DNA of 64,000 nt, taken from positions 963,949-1,027,948 of the forward strand of contig NZ_KI912610.1 of assembly GCF_000519305.1 (NCBI RefSeq), written 5' to 3'. The notes under the pieces are model-generated. The model did no database searches. It saw nothing but the letters and a program-made list of their open reading frames with translations, and was not told where the DNA came from. The position numbers and the translations under genes are program-made. This document shows, piece by piece, positions 1 through 8,935 of the stretch; the first letter of the stretch is position 1, and each line of letters begins with the position of its first letter. Source of the DNA: Mesorhizobium ciceri WSM4083. Its GTDB lineage: Bacteria; Pseudomonadota; Alphaproteobacteria; Rhizobiales; Rhizobiaceae.

Positions 1-890
1 GGATCGTCCCAGGCGTTGTCGACGCCGCTGTCGATCCAGGCGCGGCTTTTGGTCCTGACGAACTCGACGGTCTCGTCGATCGCCGCCTGGGCGATGCCGG
101 TGTCGACCGCCACCTGGATGATCTGGAAGATGGCGCCGTCGGCGGTCGGTCTGTCGTAGCCCTTGTAGCCGGGTACCAGATGGGTCTTCGGCACCTTGAC
201 GTTGTCGATGATGACGGTGCCGGACAGGGTCGTGCGCTGGCCAAAGCTCGACCAGTCGTCGATGACCGTCAGCCCGGGTGCGGCACGGTCGGCGATCGCA
301 TACCAGGCGCGGCCCTCGTCATCGAGCGCCACGATCGGCACGAGATGGGCAAGCAGCGCGCCGGACGAATAGAATTTCCGGCCGTTGACAACCACATGAT
401 CGCCGGCGTCGGTGAAGCGGGTTTCGAAATCGGCGGCGCGCTTGGAACCGAACTCGGAGAAGGCGTTGCCGAACCGCGTGCCCTTCAGCGCTTCGGCGAA
501 CAGCAGCTTCTGCTGATCGGCGTCGGACACGGTGCGGATGGCGGCTACAACACCGAGATGGTTCTGGGCGACCTGGCCGATCGAGGAATCCGCGGCCGAG
601 ATGATTTCGATCACCTTCGCCAGCGTCGCATAGGAGACCTCCGGCCCGCCGAATGCCTTGGGCACATTGATCGACCACAGGCCGCTTTGCGAAAAGGCAT
701 CGAGCTCGGCAACCGGCCAGATCCGCTCGCGGTCGCGCTTGGAGGAGTCCTTGACGAATTCGGCGGCCAACGCGTGGGCAATCGCGATCGCCTCGGCGTC
801 GTCCTTGATGATGTGCGCCGGGGCGGTCGGCCTTGCGACTGGCGGCACGGCGGCGGAAGCCTTGTCGGTTTTGACGGTCGAAACGGTCAT
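1..890 (-). CDS. sfnB: SfnB family acyl-CoA dehydrogenase-like flavoenzyme (C-terminus off the window)
   Basis: This is a partial gene: 296 codons are visible and the C-terminus lies beyond base 1. The translation has the acyl-CoA dehydrogenase-like layout of the SfnB/DszC group: an N-terminal helical domain (AEFVKDSSKRDRERIWPVAE, then ALxxSGLWSINVPKAFGGPE-like text), SSIGQVAQNHLG near residue 103, and a central beta region with GNAFSEFGSKRAADFETRF. SfnB enzymes act with SfnG in use of dimethylsulfone and other organosulfur compounds as sulfur source. The ATG at 890 has AAGGAG six bases upstream and follows the LivF-like gene by 24 bases, so it is the distal gene of the organosulfur operon. 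Family assignment is fairly sure; the substrate is not. Confidence 0.8.
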   Translation of the reverse strand, partial: MTVSTVKTDKASAAVPPVARPTAPAHIIKDDAEAIAIAHALAAEFVKDSSKRDRERIWPVAELDAFSQSGLWSINVPKAFGGPEVSYATLAKVIEIISAADSSIGQVAQNHLGVVAAIRTVSDADQQKLLFAEALKGTRFGNAFSEFGSKRAADFETRFTDAGDHVVVNGRKFYSSGALLAHLVPIVALDDEGRAWYAIADRAAPGLTVIDDWSSFGQRTTLSGTVIIDNVKVPKTHLVPGYKGYDRPTADGAIFQIIQVAVDTGIAQAAIDETVEFVRTKSRAWIDSGVDNAWDD

Positions 891-914
891 TTCACTGCTC
901 CTTGGGATTTCGAT

Positions 915-1721
915 TCAGGCAACGGCGTGGAGATGGGCGGGCCTGGTGGCGGGTGATGCCTGTTGCCCGGGGTTCGATTGACCGAGATAGAAGGCCCTGA
1001 TGTCCTCGCGCTGGCGAAGCTCGGCGGCCGCGCCGGCGAGAACGGAAACGCCGTTCTCCAGCACCGTGGCATGGTCGGCATATCGCAGCGCCACCGCCGA
1101 GTTCTGCTCGGCGACCAGAATCGACAGGCCGGTCTCGCGGTTGAGTTTTCTCAAGCTCTGGAAAATGTCCTGGACGATGATTGGCGCCAGCCCCATCGAC
1201 GGTTCGTCCAGGACCAGCAGCCGCGGCCGCGACATCAGCGCCCGGCCGATCGCCGTCATCTGCTGTTCGCCGCCCGAAGTCAGGCCGGACAATGTCCGGC
1301 GCTTTTCCCTGAGCCTCGGGAAATAGCCGTAGATCCGCTCGAGGTCTTGATTGATCTCGGCGCGGCTGCCGCTGCGGCCGATGCCGCCGGCGATCAGATT
1401 CTCCTCGACGGTGAGGCTTTTGAAGTAGTGGCGGCCTTCCAGCACCTGAACGAGGCCGGCGCGCACCAGATCGCCCGGTTTGCGGCGCGAGACATCCGTG
1501 CCGTCATAGCGAATGGTGCCGGCATTGACCTGACCACGTTCGGCCGGCAGCAGGTTGGAGACGGCCTTCAGCGTCGTGGTCTTGCCGGCGCCATTGGCAC
1601 CGAGCAATGCCAGTATCTGGCCGCGCCTGAGCTGGAAGCTGACGCCGTGCAACGCTGTGATGGCGTGGTTGTAGGTGGCATGGACCGCGTCCACGGCAAG
1701 AATGACGTCATCGTTCGGCAT
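915..1721 (-). CDS. LivF-like ABC transporter ATP-binding protein
   Basis: 268-residue ATPase of the branched-chain amino-acid (HAAT) importer type. Visible motifs are Walker A GANGAGKTT, signature TSGGEQQMTAIGRALM, Walker B LLVLDEPSMGLAP and a VAEQNS switch segment, all in the LivF order. The ATG at 1721 starts MPNDDVILAVDAVHATYNHA; longer in-frame starts would add a tail unlike the family. It lies between the substrate-binding protein and sfnB, all on the minus strand, and completes a five-component importer. The neighbours suggest the cargo is an organosulfur compound rather than an amino acid, which is inference. Confidence 0.88.
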   Translation of the reverse strand: MPNDDVILAVDAVHATYNHAITALHGVSFQLRRGQILALLGANGAGKTTTLKAVSNLLPAERGQVNAGTIRYDGTDVSRRKPGDLVRAGLVQVLEGRHYFKSLTVEENLIAGGIGRSGSRAEINQDLERIYGYFPRLREKRRTLSGLTSGGEQQMTAIGRALMSRPRLLVLDEPSMGLAPIIVQDIFQSLRKLNRETGLSILVAEQNSAVALRYADHATVLENGVSVLAGAAAELRQREDIRAFYLGQSNPGQQASPATRPAHLHAVA

Positions 1722-1800
1722 AGGCTGTTCTTTCGCGGTTCGAAAACCGAACAGGTCGGGCGCCACGGAAACCTGGTCCGCGACGCCCGGCACTGACTGA

Positions 1801-3138
1801 TCAGTTGGTGGTCACAGCATTGGCATCGTCGGCGGTACGCAGCTTGATGCCCTTCTCGGTGGCATAAGCCTCGGCGGACTTCTCGATGATCGGCCGCAGC
1901 AGCGCCCAGTCCGGCGCGATCCAGTCGGAGACGACGTTCCACTTCTTGCCGTCCCACTGCTGGAAGGTCACGTAGCCTTCGCCTTCGTGATTGTCCCAGC
2001 TGACATTGATCGAGTGGAACAGGTCCTTGGCCCCAAGTGCCTCCACCTTGGCCGGATCGAGCTTGAGATGCTCGAAGCCCCAGCGGACCTCGTCACCGGT
2101 CAGCGTGCGATGGCCGAACTTCTCTTGCGCGACCCGGATCGCCTCGACATTGAGGATGCCGTTGACGATGCCGAGATTGTGGTAGACCGAGCCGATGCGC
2201 GCCTTGTCTCCAAGGTTACCCTTGCCGGCGCCGTAGACCGTCTTCACGATCTCCTGCACCACCGGGTAGGAGTTGCCGGAAGCCTGCGTGGTGATGGCGG
2301 TGTAGCCCTTGGCGGCGTCGCCGGCGGGGATCACGTCCTCTTCGGAATTCGACCAGACATTGCCGACGATATGGTCGACGGGGAAGCCGACTTTCACCGC
2401 CGTCTTCAGCGCCACCGGGTTCATCACCCCCCAGCCGCGCAGGACGACGAAGTCCGGCTTGGCGCGGCGGATGGTCAGCCATTGCGACTGCTGCTCGTTG
2501 CCGGGATGCGGCACCTCGATCTGCTGCACGGTAAAGCCGTATTTCTGCGCCAGCAGCTCATAGATCGGGATGGTCTCCTTGCCGTAGGGCGAGCCGTGAT
2601 AGAGCACGACGATCTTCTTGCCCTTCAGTCTGTCGATGCCGCCTTCCTTGGAGGCGATGTAGTTCACGATGCCTGATGTCTCGCTGTAGGGATTGAGCAG
2701 CAGCGGGAAGACGTAGGGGAAGACACGCCCGTCGGTGGAGTCGGTGCGGCCGTGGTTGACGGTGATCAGCGGCACCTTGTCGGCGGTGATGCGGTCGATC
2801 ATGGCATAGGCGATTCCGACCGAGAGCGGGTTCCAGGCGGCAGCACCCGCATGGCTCTTCTGCCGCTCGTAGCATTCAACGCCGCGCTCAACCTCGTATT
2901 GGGTCTCGCATTCGTCCCAGGTCAGCTTGACGCCGTTGACGCCGCCGTCGCGGATGTTGATGAGGTTGAGATAATCGATGAAGCCGCCGAAGAAGCCGGT
3001 GCCGCCGGCAGCGTAAGGTCCGACACGATAGCTTTGCAGCGGGAAATATTGTTCGTCGGCGTGCGCGGCGGGCAAGGCCACCGACACGATCATCGCCACG
3101 GACAGCGCCGCCGCCTTGATTGTGCTGAGGAAAGACAT
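1801..3138 (-). CDS. Periplasmic substrate-binding protein of the HAAT-type importer
   Basis: 445 residues. The N-terminus MSFLSTIKAAALSVAMIVSV then ALPAAHADEQYFPLQ is a clear Sec signal peptide with cleavage near AHA-DE. The mature part resembles type I periplasmic binding proteins of the branched-chain amino-acid family (two lobes; HGRTDSTDGRVFPYVFPLL, KGKKIVVLYHGSPYGKETIP, VPHPGNEQQSQWLTIRR). At about 420 mature residues it is longer than LivJ, like several rhizobial members. ATG at 3138 is preceded by GGGAG. It sits between LivM-like and LivF-like genes. Ligand unknown; the sulfone/sulfonate context makes a sulfur compound the best guess. Confidence 0.85.
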   Translation of the reverse strand: MSFLSTIKAAALSVAMIVSVALPAAHADEQYFPLQSYRVGPYAAGGTGFFGGFIDYLNLINIRDGGVNGVKLTWDECETQYEVERGVECYERQKSHAGAAAWNPLSVGIAYAMIDRITADKVPLITVNHGRTDSTDGRVFPYVFPLLLNPYSETSGIVNYIASKEGGIDRLKGKKIVVLYHGSPYGKETIPIYELLAQKYGFTVQQIEVPHPGNEQQSQWLTIRRAKPDFVVLRGWGVMNPVALKTAVKVGFPVDHIVGNVWSNSEEDVIPAGDAAKGYTAITTQASGNSYPVVQEIVKTVYGAGKGNLGDKARIGSVYHNLGIVNGILNVEAIRVAQEKFGHRTLTGDEVRWGFEHLKLDPAKVEALGAKDLFHSINVSWDNHEGEGYVTFQQWDGKKWNVVSDWIAPDWALLRPIIEKSAEAYATEKGIKLRTADDANAVTTN

Positions 3139-3216
3139 GGTTAGGGTACTCCCGGTATGGGCCGCGTTGAGGCCCTTGTTCATTTTCGGATGTGGTTCAA
3201 TTTCGGGCGCATCAGC

Positions 3217-4257
3217 TCAGGTCGACTGCCAGGCGAACAGGAGCCGTCTTCGGACCCTGTCCCACAGCGCCACCAGCCCGTCGGGTTCAAGGATCAGAAA
3301 CAGGATGATGAGCGCGCCCAGCACGATGCGCTGGCTCATGTCGAGCACGCCCGAGTCGAAGAGATCGCCAAGCAGGAAGCCGCCGAGGCGCGACAGAGCG
3401 AGTGGAAAGACAACGATGAGGGCAGCGCCGAAAAACGCGCCGCGGATCGAAGCCAGACCACCGATGATGATGATGAACAGGATCTGGAACGACCGGTCGA
3501 GATCGAAGCCGTCCGGCTCGACCGTCCTGAGATAGGCGAAGGCCCAGATGACGCCGGCAACGCCGATGATGAAGGACGAGATGGCGAAGGCCAGCAGCTT
3601 GGTCTTCAGGACCGGAATGCCGATGATGCGGGCGGCGGTTTCATTGTCGCGGATGGCGATGAAGTTGCGCCCGGTCTGCGACGAGACCAGCCTATAGGCA
3701 AGGAAGGTCAGCACCGTGACGATGGTCAGCGCGAACAAATAGCGGCCGATGGCGCCGTCGAGCGCGAAACCTGAAATCGACAGTCTCGGCGCGTCGATGA
3801 CGCCGGACGCCGAGTTGTTGGAAAACCAGCTGAATTTGGTCAGCGCCCATTGCACGAAAAATTGCGCGGCCAGTGTCGAGACCGCGAGATAGAAACCCTT
3901 CAGCCGCAGGCTGGGCAGGCCGAAAACGACGCCTATCGCGGCCGCCACTATGCCGGCCAGGAAGATGCTGCCGATCAGTGGCAGACCTTCGACGCGCAGG
4001 TTGAAATTGTAGGCGGCGAAGGCGCCGGCCGCCATGAAGGCGGCACTGCCAAGCGACACCTGGCCGGCATAGCCGGTGAGGATGTTCAAGCCCACGCCGG
4101 CGAGGCTGAGCGCCAGGAAAGGCAGCAGGATGGCTTCGAACAGATAGCTCGAGCCGATCAACGGCACGACGCCATAGGCAAAGGCGAGCAACAGCACGGG
4201 CGCGAGCCATTTCGGCAGCACCGGCACGGAGGCGAAATCGCCTGTTATCGCGGTCAT
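3217..4257 (-). CDS. LivM-like ABC permease
   Basis: 346-residue membrane protein with about eight to ten hydrophobic segments. It has the LivM hallmarks LNILTGYAGQVSLGSAAFMA near the first third and AIRDNETAARIIGI in the cytoplasmic EAA-like loop. It would form the channel with the adjacent LivH-like permease; only three bases separate its start (4257) from the end of that gene (4261), so they are translationally linked. Part of the organosulfur operon. Confidence 0.88.
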   Translation of the reverse strand: MTAITGDFASVPVLPKWLAPVLLLAFAYGVVPLIGSSYLFEAILLPFLALSLAGVGLNILTGYAGQVSLGSAAFMAAGAFAAYNFNLRVEGLPLIGSIFLAGIVAAAIGVVFGLPSLRLKGFYLAVSTLAAQFFVQWALTKFSWFSNNSASGVIDAPRLSISGFALDGAIGRYLFALTIVTVLTFLAYRLVSSQTGRNFIAIRDNETAARIIGIPVLKTKLLAFAISSFIIGVAGVIWAFAYLRTVEPDGFDLDRSFQILFIIIIGGLASIRGAFFGAALIVVFPLALSRLGGFLLGDLFDSGVLDMSQRIVLGALIILFLILEPDGLVALWDRVRRRLLFAWQST

Positions 4258-4260
4258 CGT

Positions 4261-5160
4261 TCAGATCCTCTCGACGAGCTTCTGGCCGAACAGGCCGGAA
4301 GGGCGGATCAGCAGGAAGACGAGCGCGACGACATAGGCGAACCAGCTCTCGATGCCGCCGCCGAAATAGTCGCCGATATAGACCTCGGCGAGCTTCTCGC
4401 TGGCGCCGATCAACAGCCCGCCGACGATGGCGCCGAGGATGGAATCGAAACCGCCAAGCACCAGCACGGGCAGCGCCTTCAGCACGACCAGCGACAGCGA
4501 GAACTGCACGCCGAGGCGTGCGCCCCAGAGCAGTCCGGCCACCAGGGCTACAAGGCCGGCGGCAGCCCAGACGGTGGCCCAGATCAAGGGCAGCCTGAGG
4601 CCGACCGCAAGGGCCGCGAACTGATCGTCGGCGACGGCCCGAAAGGAGAGGCCGATGCGGGTGTAGCGGAAGAACAGCGACAGCAGGAGAACCATGCCGG
4701 CGGCAACCACCGCGGCAAAAATGTCGAACTGGCTGATCAGCACGCCGCCGATTTCCAGCGGCACGTCCTCGATACCGAGATCGAGGCCGTGGACCTGCGT
4801 GCCCCAGATCAGTTGGGCAGCGCCTTCGATGATGTAGGACAGGCCAAGCGTCGCCATGAACAGGGTGATCGGCGGCTTGTTGGTCAGTGGCCTGAGCACC
4901 GTGCGCTCGATGGCGATGCCCATCGCCACCATGATGGCGAAGGTGACCACCAGCGCCAGCGCGAAGGGAATGCCGCGCTCGACAAGGCTGACGAAGGTGA
5001 GTGCCGCAAACAGCAGCATCGCCCCTTGCGCGAAATTGAGCACGCCCGAGGTCTTGTAGATGAGCACGAAGCCGATCGCGACAAGCGAATACATGACACC
5101 TGAGAGCAGGCCGCCGACGAGCACTTCGATGAAGAATTGGTAGTCGAAATCGGCGATCAT
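4261..5160 (-). CDS. LivH-like ABC permease
   Basis: 299-residue inner-membrane permease. The N-terminus carries GGLLSGVMYSLVAIGFVLIY and SGVLNFAQGAMLLFAAL, the usual LivH signature, followed by RTVLRPLTNKPPITLFMATLGLS and a final GLFGQKLVERI. Its start overlaps the stop of the upstream LivG-like gene by four bases (ATGA, 5157-5160), so translation is coupled. It pairs with the LivM-like permease. Confidence 0.88.
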   Translation of the reverse strand: MIADFDYQFFIEVLVGGLLSGVMYSLVAIGFVLIYKTSGVLNFAQGAMLLFAALTFVSLVERGIPFALALVVTFAIMVAMGIAIERTVLRPLTNKPPITLFMATLGLSYIIEGAAQLIWGTQVHGLDLGIEDVPLEIGGVLISQFDIFAAVVAAGMVLLLSLFFRYTRIGLSFRAVADDQFAALAVGLRLPLIWATVWAAAGLVALVAGLLWGARLGVQFSLSLVVLKALPVLVLGGFDSILGAIVGGLLIGASEKLAEVYIGDYFGGGIESWFAYVVALVFLLIRPSGLFGQKLVERI

Positions 5161-6092
5161 ATGCCTGCCCCGTCCTCATTGTCCGAGGCGACGCCGAGAT
5201 AGGCATCGATGACGCGCTGGTCGTTCCTGACTTCATCGGGCGTGGCGTCGGCGATCTTGCGGCCGTAGTCGAGAACGGCGATGCGATCGGACAGACCCAT
5301 GACGACGCCGACATCGTGCTCGATCAACACCACGGTGGTGCCGAAACGATCGCGCGCGGCACGGACGAAAGCCGCCATCTCGCTCTTTTCGCTCGCTGTC
5401 ATGCCGGCCATCGGTTCGTCGAGCAAAAGCAGGCGCGGCTCGGCGACCAGCGCGCGGGCCAGTTCGACACGCTTCTGCAGCCCGTAAGGCAAGGTGCCGA
5501 CAAGACGGTCGCGAATGGCGGTGAGATGGAGGAATTCGAGGATCTGTTCGGCACGGCTGCGTGAATCGCGCTGTTCGCCACGCGAGCGGCCGATGCCGAG
5601 CACCTGGCCGGCAAAGTTGGAGCGGACCTTGTAGGCAAGGCCAGAGGCGACATTGTCGAGGACGCTGAGGCCCTTGAACAGCGCAAGGTTCTGGAAGGTT
5701 CTGGCGACGCCGAGATGGGCCAGCCGCTGCGTCGGGACCTGGGCATAGGAGGTACCGTCGAGATGGACATGGCCACGATCCGGTCGGTAGACGCCGCTGA
5801 TGACGTTGATCAGCGAGCTCTTGCCGGCGCCGTTCGGTCCGATGATGGCGCGGATCTCGCCTGACAGAACCGACAGGTCGATATCGGCCAGTGCGACGAC
5901 GCCGCCGAACGACAAGCTGATGCCCTGAAGCGCGAGCAAGGGAGAGGCGGCATCGGCAATGGACCCCGCCGGCTTGGCGGCATATTCGAACGACTGCTCC
6001 GGCCGCTGGTCTGACGGCAAGCCGCGTGCAAAGACTTCCGGCGCATAGACCGAAGCGTCCATCACTCCGAGCGTATAATTGGGCAACGGCAT
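5157..6092 (-). CDS. LivG-like ABC transporter ATP-binding protein
   Basis: 311-residue ATPase. Motifs in order: Walker A GPNGAGKSS, RTFQNLALFKGLSVLDN (LivG Q-loop region), degenerate signature YGLQKRVELARAL, Walker B LLLLDEPMAGM and H-loop IEHDVGVV. A tail of about 45 residues before the ATPase core is unusual for LivG; an inner ATG at 6062 with GGAG would shorten it by ten residues. First of the importer genes downstream of sfnG (112-base gap), ending in a four-base overlap with the LivH-like gene. Confidence 0.86.
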   Translation of the reverse strand: MPLPNYTLGVMDASVYAPEVFARGLPSDQRPEQSFEYAAKPAGSIADAASPLLALQGISLSFGGVVALADIDLSVLSGEIRAIIGPNGAGKSSLINVISGVYRPDRGHVHLDGTSYAQVPTQRLAHLGVARTFQNLALFKGLSVLDNVASGLAYKVRSNFAGQVLGIGRSRGEQRDSRSRAEQILEFLHLTAIRDRLVGTLPYGLQKRVELARALVAEPRLLLLDEPMAGMTASEKSEMAAFVRAARDRFGTTVVLIEHDVGVVMGLSDRIAVLDYGRKIADATPDEVRNDQRVIDAYLGVASDNEDGAGI

Positions 6093-6204
6093 TCCAATCG
6101 TCCTCGATTAGGCGCGCAAAATCCTATTGCCGCCCGACGGATCAGCGCGCCGGGCAAGCTTCATGTGTGCAGGCCGGCGCGTGTCCGGCGTGCCTATGGG
6201 GTGA

Positions 6205-7308
6205 CTACTCCGCCGCCAGCGACGCCGCCGCCTCGGCGTCTTCCAGTTCGCGAACGAGCGGGATGACATGCTTGCCGAAATACTCGACCTCTTCCTGGAA
6301 GTGCAGGAAACCGAGCAGGATGAGATCCGCACCCGCGCGCTTCAGGTCGACGACGCGCTCGGCGACTTGCCTCGGTGTGCCGATCAGGTTCGAGCGGAAG
6401 CCGTCATTGTACTGAATTAGATCGTCGAAGGACGATTTCGCCCAATTGCCCTCGCCTTCCGGCGAGGCCTTGCCGGCATTCTTGACCTCGTGGCCAAATG
6501 CGTTGACCGCCTCGGGATTGGCTTTGGCGATGATTTCGGCGAGCACTGCCCTCGCCTCGTCCTCGGTCTCGCGAACGACGGCGAAAGCGTTGACGCCGAC
6601 CTTGACGGAATGGTTGTTGGCCTTCGCCTTGGCCCTGAGGTCGTCGACCTGCTTGGCGATTTCGGCCGGCGTGTTGCCGTTGGTGAAGTACCAGTCCGAA
6701 ACCCGCGATGCCATGTCGCGCGCGGCCCGCGACGAACCGCCCTGGAAGATTTCGGGCAGCGGCTGCGGCGGCTTCGGCTTCAGCGAATATTCGTTGAAAC
6801 GGTAGAAATCGCCACGGAAGGTGAAGCTGTCTTCAGTCCAGATTCCGCGCAGCGCACGGATGAATTCCTCCGAGCGGCGATAGCGCTCGTCATGATCGAG
6901 CCAATGCTCGCCGATGGCATGGAACTCGCCACGGAACCAGCCGGAGACGAGGTTGATCGCGACACGGCCGTTGGTGAGATAGCTGATGGTGGCGATCTGC
7001 TTGGCCGCCAGCGCCGGGTTCCATGGTCCGGGCAGGATCGCCGCGATGACCTTGAGCGTGGTGGTCGCCGCCAGCAGATCATGGCTGAACGCCACCGATT
7101 CATGCTGTTCGTCGGCGCCGTAGCCGGCGGTGAAACGGATCTGGCTGAGCGCGTAATCGAAGCCGGACTTCTCGGCGATCTGCGCCAGCTTGCGGTTATA
7201 CTCGGCCGAATGGTTGGTGCGCTGCTCGATGTTGGAAATCACCAGGCCGCCCGAAACATTCGGCACCCAGTAGGCAAACTTGATCGCGTCGGTCTCTGCG
7301 TGTGCCAT
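6205..7308 (-). CDS. sfnG: Dimethylsulfone monooxygenase-like LLM-class flavoenzyme
   Basis: 367 residues of the luciferase-like (LLM) FMNH2-dependent monooxygenase fold. KFAYWVPNVSGGLVISNIEQ, YALSQIRFTAGYG, VSGWFRGEFHAIGEHWLDHD, ERYRRSEEFIRALRGIW and EIFQGGSSRAARDMASRVSD match what I recall of SfnG. SfnG turns dimethylsulfone into methanesulfinate using reduced flavin from a partner reductase. ATG at 7308 follows a 166-base AT-rich gap after the flavoprotein gene, so it may have its own promoter. No SfnF/SsuE-type flavin reductase is encoded beside it. Confidence 0.9.
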   Translation of the reverse strand: MAHAETDAIKFAYWVPNVSGGLVISNIEQRTNHSAEYNRKLAQIAEKSGFDYALSQIRFTAGYGADEQHESVAFSHDLLAATTTLKVIAAILPGPWNPALAAKQIATISYLTNGRVAINLVSGWFRGEFHAIGEHWLDHDERYRRSEEFIRALRGIWTEDSFTFRGDFYRFNEYSLKPKPPQPLPEIFQGGSSRAARDMASRVSDWYFTNGNTPAEIAKQVDDLRAKAKANNHSVKVGVNAFAVVRETEDEARAVLAEIIAKANPEAVNAFGHEVKNAGKASPEGEGNWAKSSFDDLIQYNDGFRSNLIGTPRQVAERVVDLKRAGADLILLGFLHFQEEVEYFGKHVIPLVRELEDAEAAASLAAE

Positions 7309-7474
7309 GAACTGTCTCCCATTCAGGCCGTGTCATTGATCGATCCAGCCGTAGCCGGACTTCGCCAATATTTATTATGTTTATAGAATCTATATACAAA
7401 GAAGGATTTTCCGTTTTTGGGGCACTCTTGGGACGGAAATACCAATTTTAGCTGCCGAACCCGGCCCGCAGGTA
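7309..7474 (-). promoter_or_regulatory. AT-rich leader of sfnG with a small inverted repeat
   Basis: This 166-base gap is far richer in A+T than its surroundings at 7366-7410. It holds a perfect TATAG-AAT-CTATA inverted repeat at 7382-7394, just upstream of sfnG on the minus strand. It is a plausible promoter/operator for the second part of the organosulfur operon; no factor can be named. Confidence 0.4.
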
Positions 7475-8935
7475 TCAGCTCACGAATGGGCGGTGCGCGG
7501 CATGGGCGCCGACCGCCTGCGCTGACGGCAGCGTAACCAGCAGCTTGGCGATTTCCACCGCGACCGTCTGGGCATGGCGGGCGACTTCCGGCAGACCCAT
7601 GAGCTCGCCGAAAGTCCCTCGTGCCAGCGGGCCGGCGACCAGGAGTGTCGCGACTGCCGCGCCGTCCCGGCCGATCGCGCGGCTGTCGAGACCTGTCTCG
7701 ATGCCAAGCCCATGTTGGTCCGTCCTGATCAAGCCGGCTTCCGCCAGCGAGCTTAGCGCCGGGCTCTGCTGCAGCGCCCGCCCATGGGCCGGACCAGTGG
7801 TGTTGATGACGGCAGCGAAGCGCGCCGTCTCGATCCGGGTCTGCCCGCGCCGTTGAAAGCTGACAGCCAGGCTGCCGTCCTCATCGTTCGACGCGACAAG
7901 CCTGGCGGCAATGGTGTCGACTGTGCCGGCGGCATGACGCCGGTCGAGCACGGCGGCGACCTGCGGCGCGATCCTGAAACGATGCACGTCCCAGAACACG
8001 CGCAACTGGCGGACCAGCCTTGCCCGCTCCGGCGGGGCAAGTGCGGCCCACAGCACCGGGCCCTGCAGGCGTAGCTGGTCGAAGACCGACTGCCAGTTGA
8101 CATTGGCCGCTCTCGCAGCTGTCAGCGTCGCGCGAATGGCCCTGAGCAGGCCGAGCGCCGTCGTCGCCGGCGCGGATGCAAAATCGCCAAAAGGCTCGCC
8201 CCTGACATCGGGGTGTCCGCGCGAGCGTAAGCCGCGGCGCGACAGCGTGAGAATACGGCCACGATGGCCACGACGGTCGAGTTCGGCGACCATGTCGGCA
8301 GATGTCAGCCCGGAGCCGACGATCAGCACCGACGCCTCCGGCCCGATCCCTGAAAGCGCGGCGGAAGCGTACGGATCGGCGACGAAACCCGGTGCTTCCG
8401 ACAGATGGATCAGCGCCGCTGGAATTGCAGGCTGCGGATGCGTTGCTGCCAGGACGACGATATCGGCAGCGACCAACCCACTGGACGTATGCACGGTCCA
8501 GCCCGCGCCACTGGCATCGCGCGTCACGCGTGTGGCGGAACCTTCGACATGATGGACAACGCCGGAACCGAGATGCGGCGCCAGATGCTCGGCAACATAG
8601 CGGCCGAACACGCGCCGGCGCGGAAAAGCGTCGCCGTTCGTCCAGATGGCATCCGGGTCGTGTTCGAGTTCTCCACTGCCAGTCAACCAGCGTGCAAAAT
8701 GCTGCGGGTCGTCGGGAGCCATGCTCATCCTGACCGCAGGGACATTGACCCGATGAGACGGTTCCTCGCTGGAGTAGGCGAGGCCGCCGCCAAGCAAGGG
8801 TCGCGGCTCGATCACGGAAATGGAAATGCGGTCCGGCCGATGCAGTTGCGCCAGGTGCCACGCCACCGCGGCACCGGAAAAGCCGCCGCCAATGATGGCG
8901 ACGCGCAACCGCGAGGACGCAGGAAGCAAGTTCAC
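7475..8935 (-). CDS. FAD/NAD(P)-binding flavoprotein (NAD_binding_9 type)
   Basis: 486 residues. An N-terminal Rossmann FAD motif VAIIGGGFSGAAVAWHLAQL is followed by LLGGGLAYSSEEPSHRVNVP and a second dinucleotide motif VLIVGSGLTSADMVAEL near residue 180. This is the two-nucleotide layout of the HcaR/NAD_binding_9 flavoproteins, distantly like Baeyer-Villiger and N-hydroxylating enzymes. GTG at 8935 is chosen because it overlaps the ssuD stop (GTGA, 8932-8935), so the genes are coupled; upstream sequence in this frame is ssuD shadow. Placed between two reduced-flavin-dependent monooxygenases, it could be an oxidoreductase feeding them or an extra oxygenase. Function not established. Confidence 0.78.
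   Translation of the reverse strand: MNLLPASSRLRVAIIGGGFSGAAVAWHLAQLHRPDRISISVIEPRPLLGGGLAYSSEEPSHRVNVPAVRMSMAPDDPQHFARWLTGSGELEHDPDAIWTNGDAFPRRRVFGRYVAEHLAPHLGSGVVHHVEGSATRVTRDASGAGWTVHTSSGLVAADIVVLAATHPQPAIPAALIHLSEAPGFVADPYASAALSGIGPEASVLIVGSGLTSADMVAELDRRGHRGRILTLSRRGLRSRGHPDVRGEPFGDFASAPATTALGLLRAIRATLTAARAANVNWQSVFDQLRLQGPVLWAALAPPERARLVRQLRVFWDVHRFRIAPQVAAVLDRRHAAGTVDTIAARLVASNDEDGSLAVSFQRRGQTRIETARFAAVINTTGPAHGRALQQSPALSSLAEAGLIRTDQHGLGIETGLDSRAIGRDGAAVATLLVAGPLARGTFGELMGLPEVARHAQTVAVEIAKLLVTLPSAQAVGAHAAHRPFVS

Noticed and set aside
180..956. Plus-strand frame of 258 codons opposite sfnB
   Set aside because: The minus-strand frame encodes a clear acyl-CoA-dehydrogenase-like protein, so this is its shadow.
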